Below are positions 1 to 6,954 of a stretch of 20,589 bases of DNA, piece by piece (the stretch's first letter is position 1; the number at the start of each line of letters is the position of its first letter). Under the pieces are notes generated by a model. That model made no database searches, was not told where the DNA came from, and was given only the letters and a program-made list of their open reading frames with translations. This stretch comes from an uncultured Alphaproteobacteria bacterium (lineage in GTDB: Bacteria; Pseudomonadota; Alphaproteobacteria; Rickettsiales; UBA1997), in assembly GCA_903858915.1 (NCBI GenBank), contig CAIOKL010000098.1:1-20589 (forward strand), read 5' to 3'. Both the position numbers and the translations under genes were made by a program.

Positions 1-1
1 C

Positions 2-103
2 GATGATTTTAGAAGATTTAGACACAAAAAAAATCGAAAAAATTTCGACGATTTTTATTGGGAAGTAAATTATAAAATTATTTTAGGATGGTTGGTAAAT
101 TGA
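2..103 (+). CDS. 3' end of an unidentified plus-strand gene (partial)
   Basis: The first ~100 bases are open on the plus strand. In the frame starting at base 2 they encode about 33 residues rich in Arg, Lys, Phe and aromatic residues, ending ...KIILGWLVN before a TGA at 101-103. A competing frame (bases 3-68) reads MILEDLDTKKIEKISTIFIGK and ends in TAA. I cannot tell which is real, nor name the family. Whichever is right, the gene would converge with the minus-strand gene that ends at 134. The 30 bases between them are plain AT-rich sequence. Confidence 0.3.
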   Translation, partial: DDFRRFRHKKNRKNFDDFYWEVNYKIILGWLVN

Positions 104-133
104 TTATTAAATTTTATTAAAAATTTCTGCAAT

Positions 134-613
134 TTACATCCATGCGGTCTGAGAAGGTTTTTCATAAGAAGTTTTTTCATAAATTGCTTCTATTTTTTTT
201 TCATTTATTATTACTGCACTCCTTGGTATTTGATTATCATGACCTAAAGGTTGAATTTTAAAAAGTGTTTGACTATCGCTATATCTAAAATCATCTTTAC
301 TCAACATAATAGGGATATCATGTCCATTCCGTAGATAAACTTTATATAAACTTTCCTCTTTTTGATTAGCTTGAAATGGATCTTGATTTGAGTTTACATT
401 TTCTCGAACACAATTTCGCCTTTCCCCTCCCGAACAAAGATTAAATATTGTAGATAAAAAATCAAAAACTTCATTTTTGGGATTTATCTTCGGAGAATCT
501 TTTAATGGAGGGCTTGGTGATTTTCTTAACGGATCCCCGTTACCGCTTTCTACATTATCATGTTTAAAAATAGAATTATTTATCTCATTCAAAGCTTCAA
601 ACAAACCAAACAT
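134..613 (-). CDS. Hypothetical protein, 159 aa, last gene of the rppH-holC operon
   Basis: Not recognised. The ATG at 611-613 lies 3 bp from the stop codon of holC (617-619), so it is probably translated from the same message as rppH and holC. Residues 1-20 could form an amphipathic helix. Residues 24-48 are a disordered, charged Ser/Pro/Lys segment (KSPSPPLKDSPK). Residues 49-60 (VFDFLSTIFNLC) are a short hydrophobic stretch. The C-terminal half (about 88-150) alternates hydrophobic and polar residues as a small beta-rich domain would (YKVYLRNGHDIPIML, QIPRSAVIINEKKIEAIY). There is no signal peptide or clear membrane helix. The Ser/Pro-rich spacer recalls the low-complexity segments of the two other unknown proteins at 4943 and 11464. 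A lineage-restricted protein is likely; its function is unknown. Confidence 0.6.
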   Translation of the reverse strand: MFGLFEALNEINNSIFKHDNVESGNGDPLRKSPSPPLKDSPKINPKNEVFDFLSTIFNLCSGGERRNCVRENVNSNQDPFQANQKEESLYKVYLRNGHDIPIMLSKDDFRYSDSQTLFKIQPLGHDNQIPRSAVIINEKKIEAIYEKTSYEKPSQTAWM

Positions 614-616
614 AAT

Positions 617-1033
617 TTACAACAAAACTCTCGCCCACTTACCACTATCTTTTTTGAAGAAATTATCAGCTTTGATATTTGGACAGTTTGGCGAATTTTC
701 AAAAAAATAAAAACTCCGAGAAAAGTCATTTAGAAAATCTTGACTTGGCTCGTCTAAAAAAATTAGATAATGCGCATTGTTTAAATTTTTTTCTTCATTA
801 GAAATTAAAATTGGCTGTTGCGCACTTACAAAATCCTCATCAAAAATTGTGACATGCGGAATAAATTTACTGCGTCCGTAACTCCACAAAGAAGCGTCAA
901 TTTCTTTGATTTTTTCAAGATTTTTAATAAAAATAAAAGCGCGTTTTTTTTCATCAAGAATCTTGAGAAGTATTGGACCCATTGCCTTAACAACCCCTTC
1001 ATCAACTTCATAAAAATTAATTTCTTTTTTCAT
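617..1033 (-). CDS. holC: DNA polymerase III subunit chi (HolC)
   Basis: HolC is the chi subunit of the replicative polymerase clamp-loader complex. In the known family it pairs with psi and binds single-stranded-DNA-binding protein. The 138 residues follow the family pattern: an N-terminal start like INFYEVDEG (residues 5-13), a Rossmann-like strand RAFIFIKN (31-38), the hallmark LWSYGRSKFIPH (49-60), QQPILIS (73-79) and a hydrophobic strand YLIFLDEP (89-96). The length is normal or slightly short (about 140-150 usual). It sits 6 bp after rppH and 3 bp before the 159-residue gene, so it is the middle of a three-gene minus-strand operon. No psi gene is visible, as is usual for alphaproteobacteria. 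The ATG at 1031-1033 is preceded by no Shine-Dalgarno motif. Confidence 0.85.
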   Translation of the reverse strand: MKKEINFYEVDEGVVKAMGPILLKILDEKKRAFIFIKNLEKIKEIDASLWSYGRSKFIPHVTIFDEDFVSAQQPILISNEEKNLNNAHYLIFLDEPSQDFLNDFSRSFYFFENSPNCPNIKADNFFKKDSGKWARVLL

Positions 1034-1039
1034 AAGTTT

Positions 1040-1543
1040 TTATAAAAAATCAGTAAATTCATTAATAATTTGTTGATAAAGTTCTCGCTTAAAATTAACA
1101 ATTAAATTTATTAAATCAACTTTTTCAACCCATTTCCATTCAGAAAATTCAGGCTCTTGCAAAGCAATATTAATATTCGAATCTTCGCCTAGAAACTCTA
1201 GCAAATACCATCTTTGTCTTTGTCCTAAATATTTTCCGCCCCAAAATTTTTTTTGCAATTTATAAGGCAAATCATAATAAAAATAATCATCACTTTTTTT
1301 AATTATTTTTACAAATTCACTCGAAATTCCCGTCTCTTCGTGTAGCTCACGAAACATTGCCACATCTTCATCCTCACCTAAATCGATGCCACCTTGAGGC
1401 ATTTGCCAAGAATCGGATTGATTATCGATTCTCTTGCCAACGAAAATTTTTTTTTGTTTATTTATAAGCACAACGCCAACGCCACTTCGATATAAGTGGT
1501 TTGGCTTATCTAGTTGATTAATGTTTTTTGCGATGGTTGACAT
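1040..1543 (-). CDS. rppH: RNA pyrophosphohydrolase RppH (Nudix hydrolase)
   Basis: RppH removes pyrophosphate from the 5' triphosphate end of mRNAs and so starts RNase E-dependent decay; in alphaproteobacteria the same group is annotated as (di)nucleoside polyphosphate hydrolase. The complete Nudix box GX5EX7REUXEEXGU is at residues 51-73: G51, E57, the REL of 65-67, EE 69-70 and GI 72-73. Other family marks are YRSGVGVVLIN (18-28), WQMPQGG (46-52), and a WGGKYLGQRQRWYLLEF segment in the second half. The length of 167 aa is normal. It is the first gene of the minus-strand operon with holC. The start faces thrC across a 68-bp divergent gap (1544-1611) that must hold both promoters, although I see no strong -35/-10 pair there. 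Confidence 0.92.
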   Translation of the reverse strand: MSTIAKNINQLDKPNHLYRSGVGVVLINKQKKIFVGKRIDNQSDSWQMPQGGIDLGEDEDVAMFRELHEETGISSEFVKIIKKSDDYFYYDLPYKLQKKFWGGKYLGQRQRWYLLEFLGEDSNINIALQEPEFSEWKWVEKVDLINLIVNFKRELYQQIINEFTDFL

Positions 1544-1611
1544 AAAGGATTTTTTACCTAAAATTTAATTTATAAATACACATTAAAGTTTTTTAATTCA
1601 AAAATCAAACA

Positions 1612-3018
1612 ATGAAATTTATCTCAACTCGATTATCCGCGCCAATTTTAAATTTTGAAGAAGTCATATTTCAAGGTCTAGCAACGGATGGCGGGCTTTA
1701 TATTCCCGAATTTTTACCAAGTTTTGACGAAAAAAAACTTAAAGAATTACGAAAAATGTCTTATCAAGAATTATTTTTCGAAATTACGCGAATTTTTATT
1801 GATAATGAAATTCCCAATGATGAATATAAAAAGATTATTGAAAAATCTTATTCGACCTTCTCTCATCAAGCTATAGCGCCACTTAAACAACTTGATAAAA
1901 ATCATTATTTACTCGAATTATTTCACGGTCCAACACTAGCTTTTAAAGATTTTGCTTTGCAATTTTTGGGCAATGTTTTGGATTATTTTTTAAAAATTCG
2001 TGGTCAAAAAATTGTAATTATTGGCGCCACTTCCGGCGACACCGGCTCGGCCGCGATTCAAGGTTGTATGCATTGTAAAAATGCCGAAATTTTCATTATG
2101 CATCCGCATCAAAAAGTTTCCGAAGTTCAACGCCGTCAAATGACAACCGTTATTCAAGATAATGTTTTTAATATCGCTTTGAATGGTAATTTTGATGATT
2201 GTCAAAATTTAGTTAAAAAAATGTTTGCCGACCAAGATTTTTTAAATGGTAAAAAAATGGTCGCGGTAAATTCTATAAATTTCGCCAGAATTATGGCGCA
2301 AATTGTTTATTATTTTTATAGCGCTTTACGCCTTGCTTGCGATGACAAAACTCCAATTTCATTTTCGGTTCCAAGTGGCAATTTCGGCGACATTTACGCC
2401 GGATTTTTAGCAAAAAGAATGGGGCTTAACATCAACAAACTCATCATCGCCACCAATTCCAACGACATCTTAACGCGCTTCATTGAAAATAATGATTACA
2501 GCAAAAAAGAAATGATTGAAACCTTGTCTCCGAGCATGAATATTCAAGTCGCCAGCAATTTTGAAAGATTAATTTATGATGCCTTAAAAGCTCAAAAAAT
2601 TGAACAAAAAACTCCCGAAATAATTAATGATTTTTTGCGTACGGGAATTTTAAAAATGCCTTCGGAAATTCACAAAAATATTCGCAAAGATTTTTGCGCA
2701 TTTAAAATTGAAGATGTGGAAACCATCGAATCAATCAAAAAATATTACCTAAAAACCGGCGAAATTCTTGACCCGCACACCGCGATCGGAACTTTGGCTT
2801 CGGAAAAATTTATGGAAAGCTCCGATTATCACGGCGAAGCCATTGTAACCTTGGCAACGGCTCATCCCGCCAAATTCCCCGATTCAATTGAAATCGCCAA
2901 AACACCGCAACCAAAATTGCCAAATTTTTTAAATGATTTATTTGAAAGAGAAGAAAAATTTACAATTCTGGACAATAATCTTGAAGTGGTGAAAAAATTT
3001 ATTTCATCAAATATATAA
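1612..3018 (+). CDS. thrC: Threonine synthase
   Basis: ThrC converts O-phospho-L-homoserine to L-threonine with pyridoxal phosphate, the last step of threonine synthesis, in the cytoplasm. The 468 residues match the long bacterial class of threonine synthases. Features seen: an N-terminal FISTRLSAP with GLATDGGLYIPE (22-33), the PLP lysine K112 within GPTLAFKDFALQF (106-118), the phosphate-binding GATSGDTGSAA (138-148) and PSGNFGD (254-260), and the C-terminal ATAHPAKFPD. It begins a plus-strand operon; ccmF starts 5 bp after its stop. No upstream leader peptide or T-box is visible in the 68-bp gap. Presence of thrC suggests the organism keeps threonine synthesis, unlike many obligate intracellular Rickettsia. 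Confidence 0.95.
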   Translation: MKFISTRLSAPILNFEEVIFQGLATDGGLYIPEFLPSFDEKKLKELRKMSYQELFFEITRIFIDNEIPNDEYKKIIEKSYSTFSHQAIAPLKQLDKNHYLLELFHGPTLAFKDFALQFLGNVLDYFLKIRGQKIVIIGATSGDTGSAAIQGCMHCKNAEIFIMHPHQKVSEVQRRQMTTVIQDNVFNIALNGNFDDCQNLVKKMFADQDFLNGKKMVAVNSINFARIMAQIVYYFYSALRLACDDKTPISFSVPSGNFGDIYAGFLAKRMGLNINKLIIATNSNDILTRFIENNDYSKKEMIETLSPSMNIQVASNFERLIYDALKAQKIEQKTPEIINDFLRTGILKMPSEIHKNIRKDFCAFKIEDVETIESIKKYYLKTGEILDPHTAIGTLASEKFMESSDYHGEAIVTLATAHPAKFPDSIEIAKTPQPKLPNFLNDLFEREEKFTILDNNLEVVKKFISSNI

Positions 3019-3023
3019 TTAAA

Positions 3024-4874
3024 ATGGCTCCAAATCTAGGTTTTGCATCGTTAATTTTAAATTTATCGACAACTTTATTTGGAGCTTTTTTTTATTTTTT
3101 TTATCACAAAAAATATCGCGATGAAGATTTTGCAAAAATCTATTTAATGCTTTGCATTGTAAGCTTCGCATCGTCAATTGCTTCGCAGATTTTTCTAATT
3201 TATAGCTTTATAATTTCCGATTATTCAGTTAGCAATGTATATCAAAATTCACATCATCTCAAGCCCCTACTCTACAAAATCGTTGGCTCTTGGGGCAATC
3301 ATGAAGGCTCAATGTTATTATTAATTTCGGTTTTGTCTTTTTATAATTTAATTTTAGCGATTTTCAGCAAATTACCAAATGCCATAAAAATTAACGCGAT
3401 CGCCACTCAGAAATTTATTATCGCTCTTTTTTGCGCCTACACCGCCATAACTTCAAACCCATTTTTAAGAATTTTTCCGACACCTCAAAGCGGTCTTGGT
3501 CTCAATCCACTTTTACAAGATATCGGCTTGGCTCTTCATCCGCCAATGCTTTATGTCGGCTATCTTGGCTTCAGCCTTGTTTTTGCAATTACCATCGGCG
3601 CTTTGATCGCCAAAGATTTCAATGAAAAAGCCTTAAAATCAATGCGCTATTTAGTTTATTTTTCATTTATAATTTTAACTTTAGGAATAGCTCTTGGCTC
3701 TTGGTGGGCTTATCGCGAACTCGGTTGGGGCGGTTATTGGTTTTGGGATCCAGTTGAAAATATTTCCTTAATGCCGTGGATTTCAGCAATCGCTTTAATT
3801 CACGCGCTCAAGCTTGCCAAAGACAACCCCACCATGAAATCTTGGAGCGCATTTTTAGCAATTCTCACAATGATTTTATGTTTACTCGGAATTTTTTTAA
3901 CTCGCTCCGGCGTTTTAACTTCGGTTCATTCGTTCGCAATCAGCGCCAATCGCGGTTTCTTCATAATTTTTTTAATTTCAATAATTGGTGGATTAGGTTT
4001 ATATATTTTTGCAAAAAATTTAAATTTTACAAAAATTTCCAAAAATAATTTACCAAAAAATCGTCAATTATTTTTAATTATTGCCAATAATTATTTTCTA
4101 ATCACCGCCCTACTCGTTGTTCTTATCGGAACTATTTATCCAATTTTATCTCGTGGTTTATTTAATCAATTTATCAGCATCGGCGCTTCATATTATAATC
4201 AAGTTTTTAATATTTTACTCGTGCCTTTTTTAATATTTTTTGTCGCCAATTCCGTTAAATTTAATAAAATATTAAAAATTTCCAACGCCCTGATTTTATT
4301 ATCTTCAACGCTCATTACTTCAATAATTTTTTATATTTTTAGAAATATCGAATGGCCCAATTTGTTAAATTTATTTTTAGCAATTTATGCTTTGATTTTA
4401 AATTTTTATCATTCTAAAAAACTCATTTCAACCCTTGCTCACGGCGGTTTCTTGTTGATTATGATTGGCGTTATAATTTCTAATTCGGGTGACGAAATCA
4501 AAGAAATTAATTTACAACAAAATCAATCTTTTGAAATTAGTAATTTTCAAATTAAATTTTCCAATCTCGATTACCGTCCCGACAAAAATTTTATCGCGCG
4601 CATCGGTGTTTTTGAAGTGACTAAAAATAACAAAATTATCACCACTTTAAAACCCGAATTACGCCTTTATCCAATTTCCGATCAAACCACTAACGAAAGT
4701 GCGATTTACCATCATCCGCTTTACGATTTATATATTGTTATCGGCACCAAAGATGAATTAAATAATTATGCCATTCGCGCTTATTTCAAGCCGATGATTT
4801 CGTTAATTTGGATCGGCGTCGCCTTAATTTTCTTCGGAATTTTGAGTCGTTTTTTAAAGATTTTCAAAAAATAA
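3024..4874 (+). CDS. ccmF: Cytochrome c maturation heme lyase subunit CcmF
   Basis: CcmF is the inner-membrane part of the System I heme lyase, which with CcmH ligates heme from holo-CcmE to apocytochromes c on the periplasmic side. The 616-residue protein is almost wholly hydrophobic with many membrane segments. The diagnostic tryptophan-rich (WWD) signature is at 227-246 (WWAYRELGWGGYWFWDPVEN). Other conserved blocks are GSWGNHEGS (88-96) and LLQDIGLALHPPMLY (163-177), each with a candidate heme-ligand histidine, and LTRSGVLTSVHSFA. It is slightly shorter than typical (about 640-660). The partner with thrC is metabolically unrelated; other ccm genes are not in the window, so the System I genes must be scattered. 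An AU-rich hairpin follows the stop. Confidence 0.95.
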   Translation: MAPNLGFASLILNLSTTLFGAFFYFFYHKKYRDEDFAKIYLMLCIVSFASSIASQIFLIYSFIISDYSVSNVYQNSHHLKPLLYKIVGSWGNHEGSMLLLISVLSFYNLILAIFSKLPNAIKINAIATQKFIIALFCAYTAITSNPFLRIFPTPQSGLGLNPLLQDIGLALHPPMLYVGYLGFSLVFAITIGALIAKDFNEKALKSMRYLVYFSFIILTLGIALGSWWAYRELGWGGYWFWDPVENISLMPWISAIALIHALKLAKDNPTMKSWSAFLAILTMILCLLGIFLTRSGVLTSVHSFAISANRGFFIIFLISIIGGLGLYIFAKNLNFTKISKNNLPKNRQLFLIIANNYFLITALLVVLIGTIYPILSRGLFNQFISIGASYYNQVFNILLVPFLIFFVANSVKFNKILKISNALILLSSTLITSIIFYIFRNIEWPNLLNLFLAIYALILNFYHSKKLISTLAHGGFLLIMIGVIISNSGDEIKEINLQQNQSFEISNFQIKFSNLDYRPDKNFIARIGVFEVTKNNKIITTLKPELRLYPISDQTTNESAIYHHPLYDLYIVIGTKDELNNYAIRAYFKPMISLIWIGVALIFFGILSRFLKIFKK

Positions 4875-4891
4875 ATTGTGATTTAAACAAA

Positions 4892-4924
4892 ATATTCTAA
4901 TTAATTTTCAATTGATTAGAATAT
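4892..4924 (+). terminator. 15-bp AU-rich hairpin after ccmF
   Basis: Bases 4892-4906 pair with 4910-4924 without a bulge, around a 3-base loop (TTC). One pair is a U-G wobble (4902/4914), which is stable only in the plus-strand RNA. It lies 18 bp after the ccmF stop and is followed by a mixed A/T tract (AATATTTT), not a clean U-run. The likely role is to end or stabilise the thrC-ccmF message. Its 3' arm overlaps a TATAAT at 4922-4927. Confidence 0.6.
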
Positions 4925-4927
4925 AAT
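4922..4927 (+). promoter_or_regulatory. Possible -10 box for the 492-aa gene
   Basis: A perfect TATAAT ends 15 bases before the ATG at 4943. If used, transcription would start about 8 bases ahead of the ATG, giving a nearly leaderless message. No good -35 hexamer is seen at 16-18 bp upstream; that stretch lies within the hairpin. In such AT-rich DNA a chance match is quite possible. Confidence 0.3.
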
Positions 4928-4942
4928 ATTTTAAATTACAAT

Positions 4943-6421
4943 ATGACAAAAAATGGAAAAGAAGGGGTTGCATATCATGGAAATAGCTCAGCTATTAATG
5001 GGCACAGAACTAACGCACCTTCGCAACCTAATAAGGGTAAAACTTCAAAACCACAACAACACGAACCTTGGAATCTTTTTGGGCTTCTAGCGCAACCGTC
5101 CCAACCAACAAGTCCAAGTCAAAATACAAAACCATTACAGCCAGAAATCAGTTGGTATGACCTTCAAAGACTGTCCACTCCTATACTCTCGCAAGTTCAA
5201 AATCTCACACAACCTCAACAACAAGCTAGAAGGACGCAATCGGCACCAGTTTCAACAACGCAAAAAACTCAACAACAACCTGGAAGGACGCAATCGGCAC
5301 CGGCGGCACCAACGCGACCTTCTCCAGCGCCATACGCAAGTCCTTCTCCAGCGCTATACGCAAGTCCTTCGCCACCAAGAGCAACGCCACCTAAAGCAGC
5401 GCCATCAAAACTCACATTAGCGAATTTTAAAAACGAATTTGATAAAAAATTAAACAATAATAGCGGTCCCTCTTATAAATTATCACGACCAGATGAAAAT
5501 TTTATAAATAATTTCACGAATATTTATGCTAAATTCTGGAAGGATCTTGATATTGAACAAAACCCTATTTTGGAAAATGCTGTAAAAAGAATTGAAAGAA
5601 AAATTGATCTGAAATTCGGATATTTAACTAGAACACCCATAGAAAATATATCACCCTTGGGAAGGGTTATTTCAAGAGATCCAGTTTTGTCAGCGGAGCT
5701 TTACGCTTCTTATTTAGATGAATCACTTTCCCTTGTGGATAATAAATTAAAAACAGAAAATGACCAAACAAAAATAAAAAAATTAGAGGCTTTTCGTCTC
5801 GGTTTGGATTTAGAACTATCAAAAATATATCATGTAACCAATAAAGGCGCAATTGCTCAATCTGTTCACGGCGGTGAAAGGGACGCTAAAATTCACAAAG
5901 AAAATTCTCAACTCACTATTTTTGAACATCTCTCAAAAAAATCGCAAGATGCGCTAAAAGCTGACTGCAAATCAAGAGGATCTCACATAAATGATTTTAT
6001 CAATTCGATTACCCCTCCAACTCAACTTAGCGGATTAAAAGGAATTACTAGCAATATCATCGATTCGATTCAGCAAAAAAGATCTCCAAAAACGCAAGCT
6101 ACTGAGAAGGCTTATAATCTAGCAAAAAAAACAGGAACGCCATCTTCAGCTCCAGGGGTCTCAGGACAAGCATATTCGAAGTATCAAGGTCTTAAGCATA
6201 AAGCCGGAAAAATGGCTAATGAAGCAATTGAAAGCGCTAATCAAAGCGCATCGGAATTGCGTCGAGCGGTTAAAGATGGAATTCATCCACGGAGAAAGGA
6301 TGGGGGTTTTTCTAGCATTACAGATACTTTTGGTAGAAGGGCGAGTCCTCCTTCTATGCCGGAAACTCGACATCCCGGCAGAGCACCACGCTCAAATCAA
6401 CCCGAAGGAAGAGGTCGATAA
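4943..6421 (+). CDS. Hypothetical protein, 492 aa, Pro/Gln/Ser-rich N-terminus and Arg-rich C-terminus; possible secreted factor
   Basis: Not recognised. Residues 1-160 are low complexity, rich in Pro, Gln, Ser and Thr, with an 18-residue repeat (RTQSAP at 97-102 and 115-120) and an 8-residue repeat (PSPAPYAS/PSPALYAS, 126-141). Residues about 163-300 form a predicted globular, mostly helical domain (LANFKNEFDKKL ... FINNFTNIYAKFWKDL ... AELYASYLDESLSLVDNKLK). Residues about 380-492 are again flexible and basic, and the last 20 residues hold five Arg. There is no N-terminal signal peptide or membrane helix. In AT-rich symbionts of the Rickettsiales type, such architecture with a positively charged tail is compatible with a type IV secretion substrate, but this is inference. 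The gene stands alone, bracketed by two related hairpins (4892-4924, 6441-6470). The start at 4943 is the first ATG after the upstream hairpin and has no Shine-Dalgarno motif. Confidence 0.7.
   Translation: MTKNGKEGVAYHGNSSAINGHRTNAPSQPNKGKTSKPQQHEPWNLFGLLAQPSQPTSPSQNTKPLQPEISWYDLQRLSTPILSQVQNLTQPQQQARRTQSAPVSTTQKTQQQPGRTQSAPAAPTRPSPAPYASPSPALYASPSPPRATPPKAAPSKLTLANFKNEFDKKLNNNSGPSYKLSRPDENFINNFTNIYAKFWKDLDIEQNPILENAVKRIERKIDLKFGYLTRTPIENISPLGRVISRDPVLSAELYASYLDESLSLVDNKLKTENDQTKIKKLEAFRLGLDLELSKIYHVTNKGAIAQSVHGGERDAKIHKENSQLTIFEHLSKKSQDALKADCKSRGSHINDFINSITPPTQLSGLKGITSNIIDSIQQKRSPKTQATEKAYNLAKKTGTPSSAPGVSGQAYSKYQGLKHKAGKMANEAIESANQSASELRRAVKDGIHPRRKDGGFSSITDTFGRRASPPSMPETRHPGRAPRSNQPEGRGR
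5228..5372 (+). repeat. In-frame tandem repeats (54-bp and 24-bp units) within the 492-aa gene
   Basis: The 17-mer AGGACGCAATCGGCACC occurs at 5231-5247 and 5285-5301, a 54-bp period that also conserves the preceding CAACAACA tract. Directly after, a 24-bp unit occurs at 5318-5341 and 5342-5365 with one base change, and a partial third copy begins at 5366. All periods are multiples of three, so they expand the Pro/Ser-rich protein segment without frameshift. The block is more GC-rich than its surroundings. Confidence 0.85.
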
Positions 6422-6440
6422 AAAATCCCATTTCAACTGC

Positions 6441-6470
6441 ATTTCTAATAAAAATTATTTTGTTAGAAAT
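6441..6470 (+). terminator. 13-bp AU-rich hairpin after the 492-aa gene
   Basis: Bases 6441-6453 pair with 6458-6470 around a four-base loop (ATTA), with one U-G wobble (6449/6462) that again favours the plus-strand RNA. The core TTCTAAT...GTTAGAA resembles the hairpin at 4892-4924. It lies 20 bp after the stop codon at 6421. No U-run follows; a small second hairpin (GTTA-CTC-TAAC, 6471-6481) does. It is a likely transcript end or stability element. Confidence 0.55.
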
Positions 6471-6597
6471 GTTACTCTAACGCATTTATTAATCAAAAAA
6501 ATTCCTCGATTTTAATTAATAAAATTTCAAATTTAAATTAGCCAATCAAGCAAATTTTTTTATCAAATCATGAGGCTTTCTTGGTTATTTTCATATA

Positions 6598-6625
6598 TTG
6601 CATTTTTTAGGAAGTTTAATATAAT
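6598..6625 (+). promoter_or_regulatory. Candidate promoter of the NDUFS4-gshA-C26-rluB operon
   Basis: TTGCAT (6598-6603) and a perfect TATAAT (6620-6625) are 16 bp apart. The -10 ends 42 bases before the ATG at 6668. The rest of the 246-bp gap 6422-6667 holds the 13-bp hairpin near its start and otherwise only AT-rich sequence with two AATTTAAATT palindromes. The -10 is good and the -35 only partial. Confidence 0.4.
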
Positions 6626-6667
6626 CATAAATCACAACTCTAATTTAAATTGTAACAAATTATTTTT

Positions 6668-6952
6668 ATGAAAATAATAATTTATCGCCAAGCCAAATCT
6701 GCGATGCAATCTGGCAAATTAAATTGCAAAAAATGGATAATTAAACCGATTGAAGAAAAAAACTCGCATTCAATTGATGCTCTAATGCACTGGGTGTCTT
6801 GCGATGACACTAAAACGCAATTAAAATTTGAATTTTCGAACAAAGAAGACGCCATCGAATATGCCGTTAAAAATAATTTTGAATATGAAATTTTAGAACC
6901 ACAAGAATTGAAAATTAAACCCAAATCTTACGCTGAAAATTTTACCAATTAA
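6668..6952 (+). CDS. NDUFS4-like accessory subunit of complex I (ETC complex I subunit)
   Basis: This 94-residue protein belongs to the family of the 18-kDa (NDUFS4/AQDQ) accessory subunit of NADH:ubiquinone oxidoreductase, which sits on the peripheral arm near the NADH-oxidising module and is found in alphaproteobacteria and mitochondria. Family marks: the opening IIYRQAKSAMQSGK (4-17), W23 within the next strand, SIDALMHWVSCDD (35-47), matching the family DPLMGW-type motif, and FSNKEDAIEYAVKNNFEYEI (56-75). The length fits the short bacterial form. It begins a tight operon: gshA starts 2 bp after the stop. The other complex I genes are not in the window. It is the best clue to an alphaproteobacterial origin. 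Confidence 0.9.
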   Translation: MKIIIYRQAKSAMQSGKLNCKKWIIKPIEEKNSHSIDALMHWVSCDDTKTQLKFEFSNKEDAIEYAVKNNFEYEILEPQELKIKPKSYAENFTN

Positions 6953-6954
6953 AC

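Noticed and set aside
1544..1611. Paired promoters in the rppH-thrC divergent gap
   Set aside because: Only weak matches (e.g. TTGAAT on the minus strand with a poor -10) were found, not enough to call.
5231..5365. Possible CRISPR-like repeats
   Set aside because: Repeats are adjacent or in frame with no unique spacers of constant size and lie within a coding frame.
5269..5457. Antisense open frame over the repeat region, rich in Gly/Ala
   Set aside because: It is a mirror of the Pro/Ala-rich repeat codons of the sense gene.
6219..6515. A 98-codon plus-strand frame overlapping and running past the end of the 492-aa gene
   Set aside because: It overlaps the real gene out of frame, crosses the 13-bp hairpin, and shows no family features or start signal.
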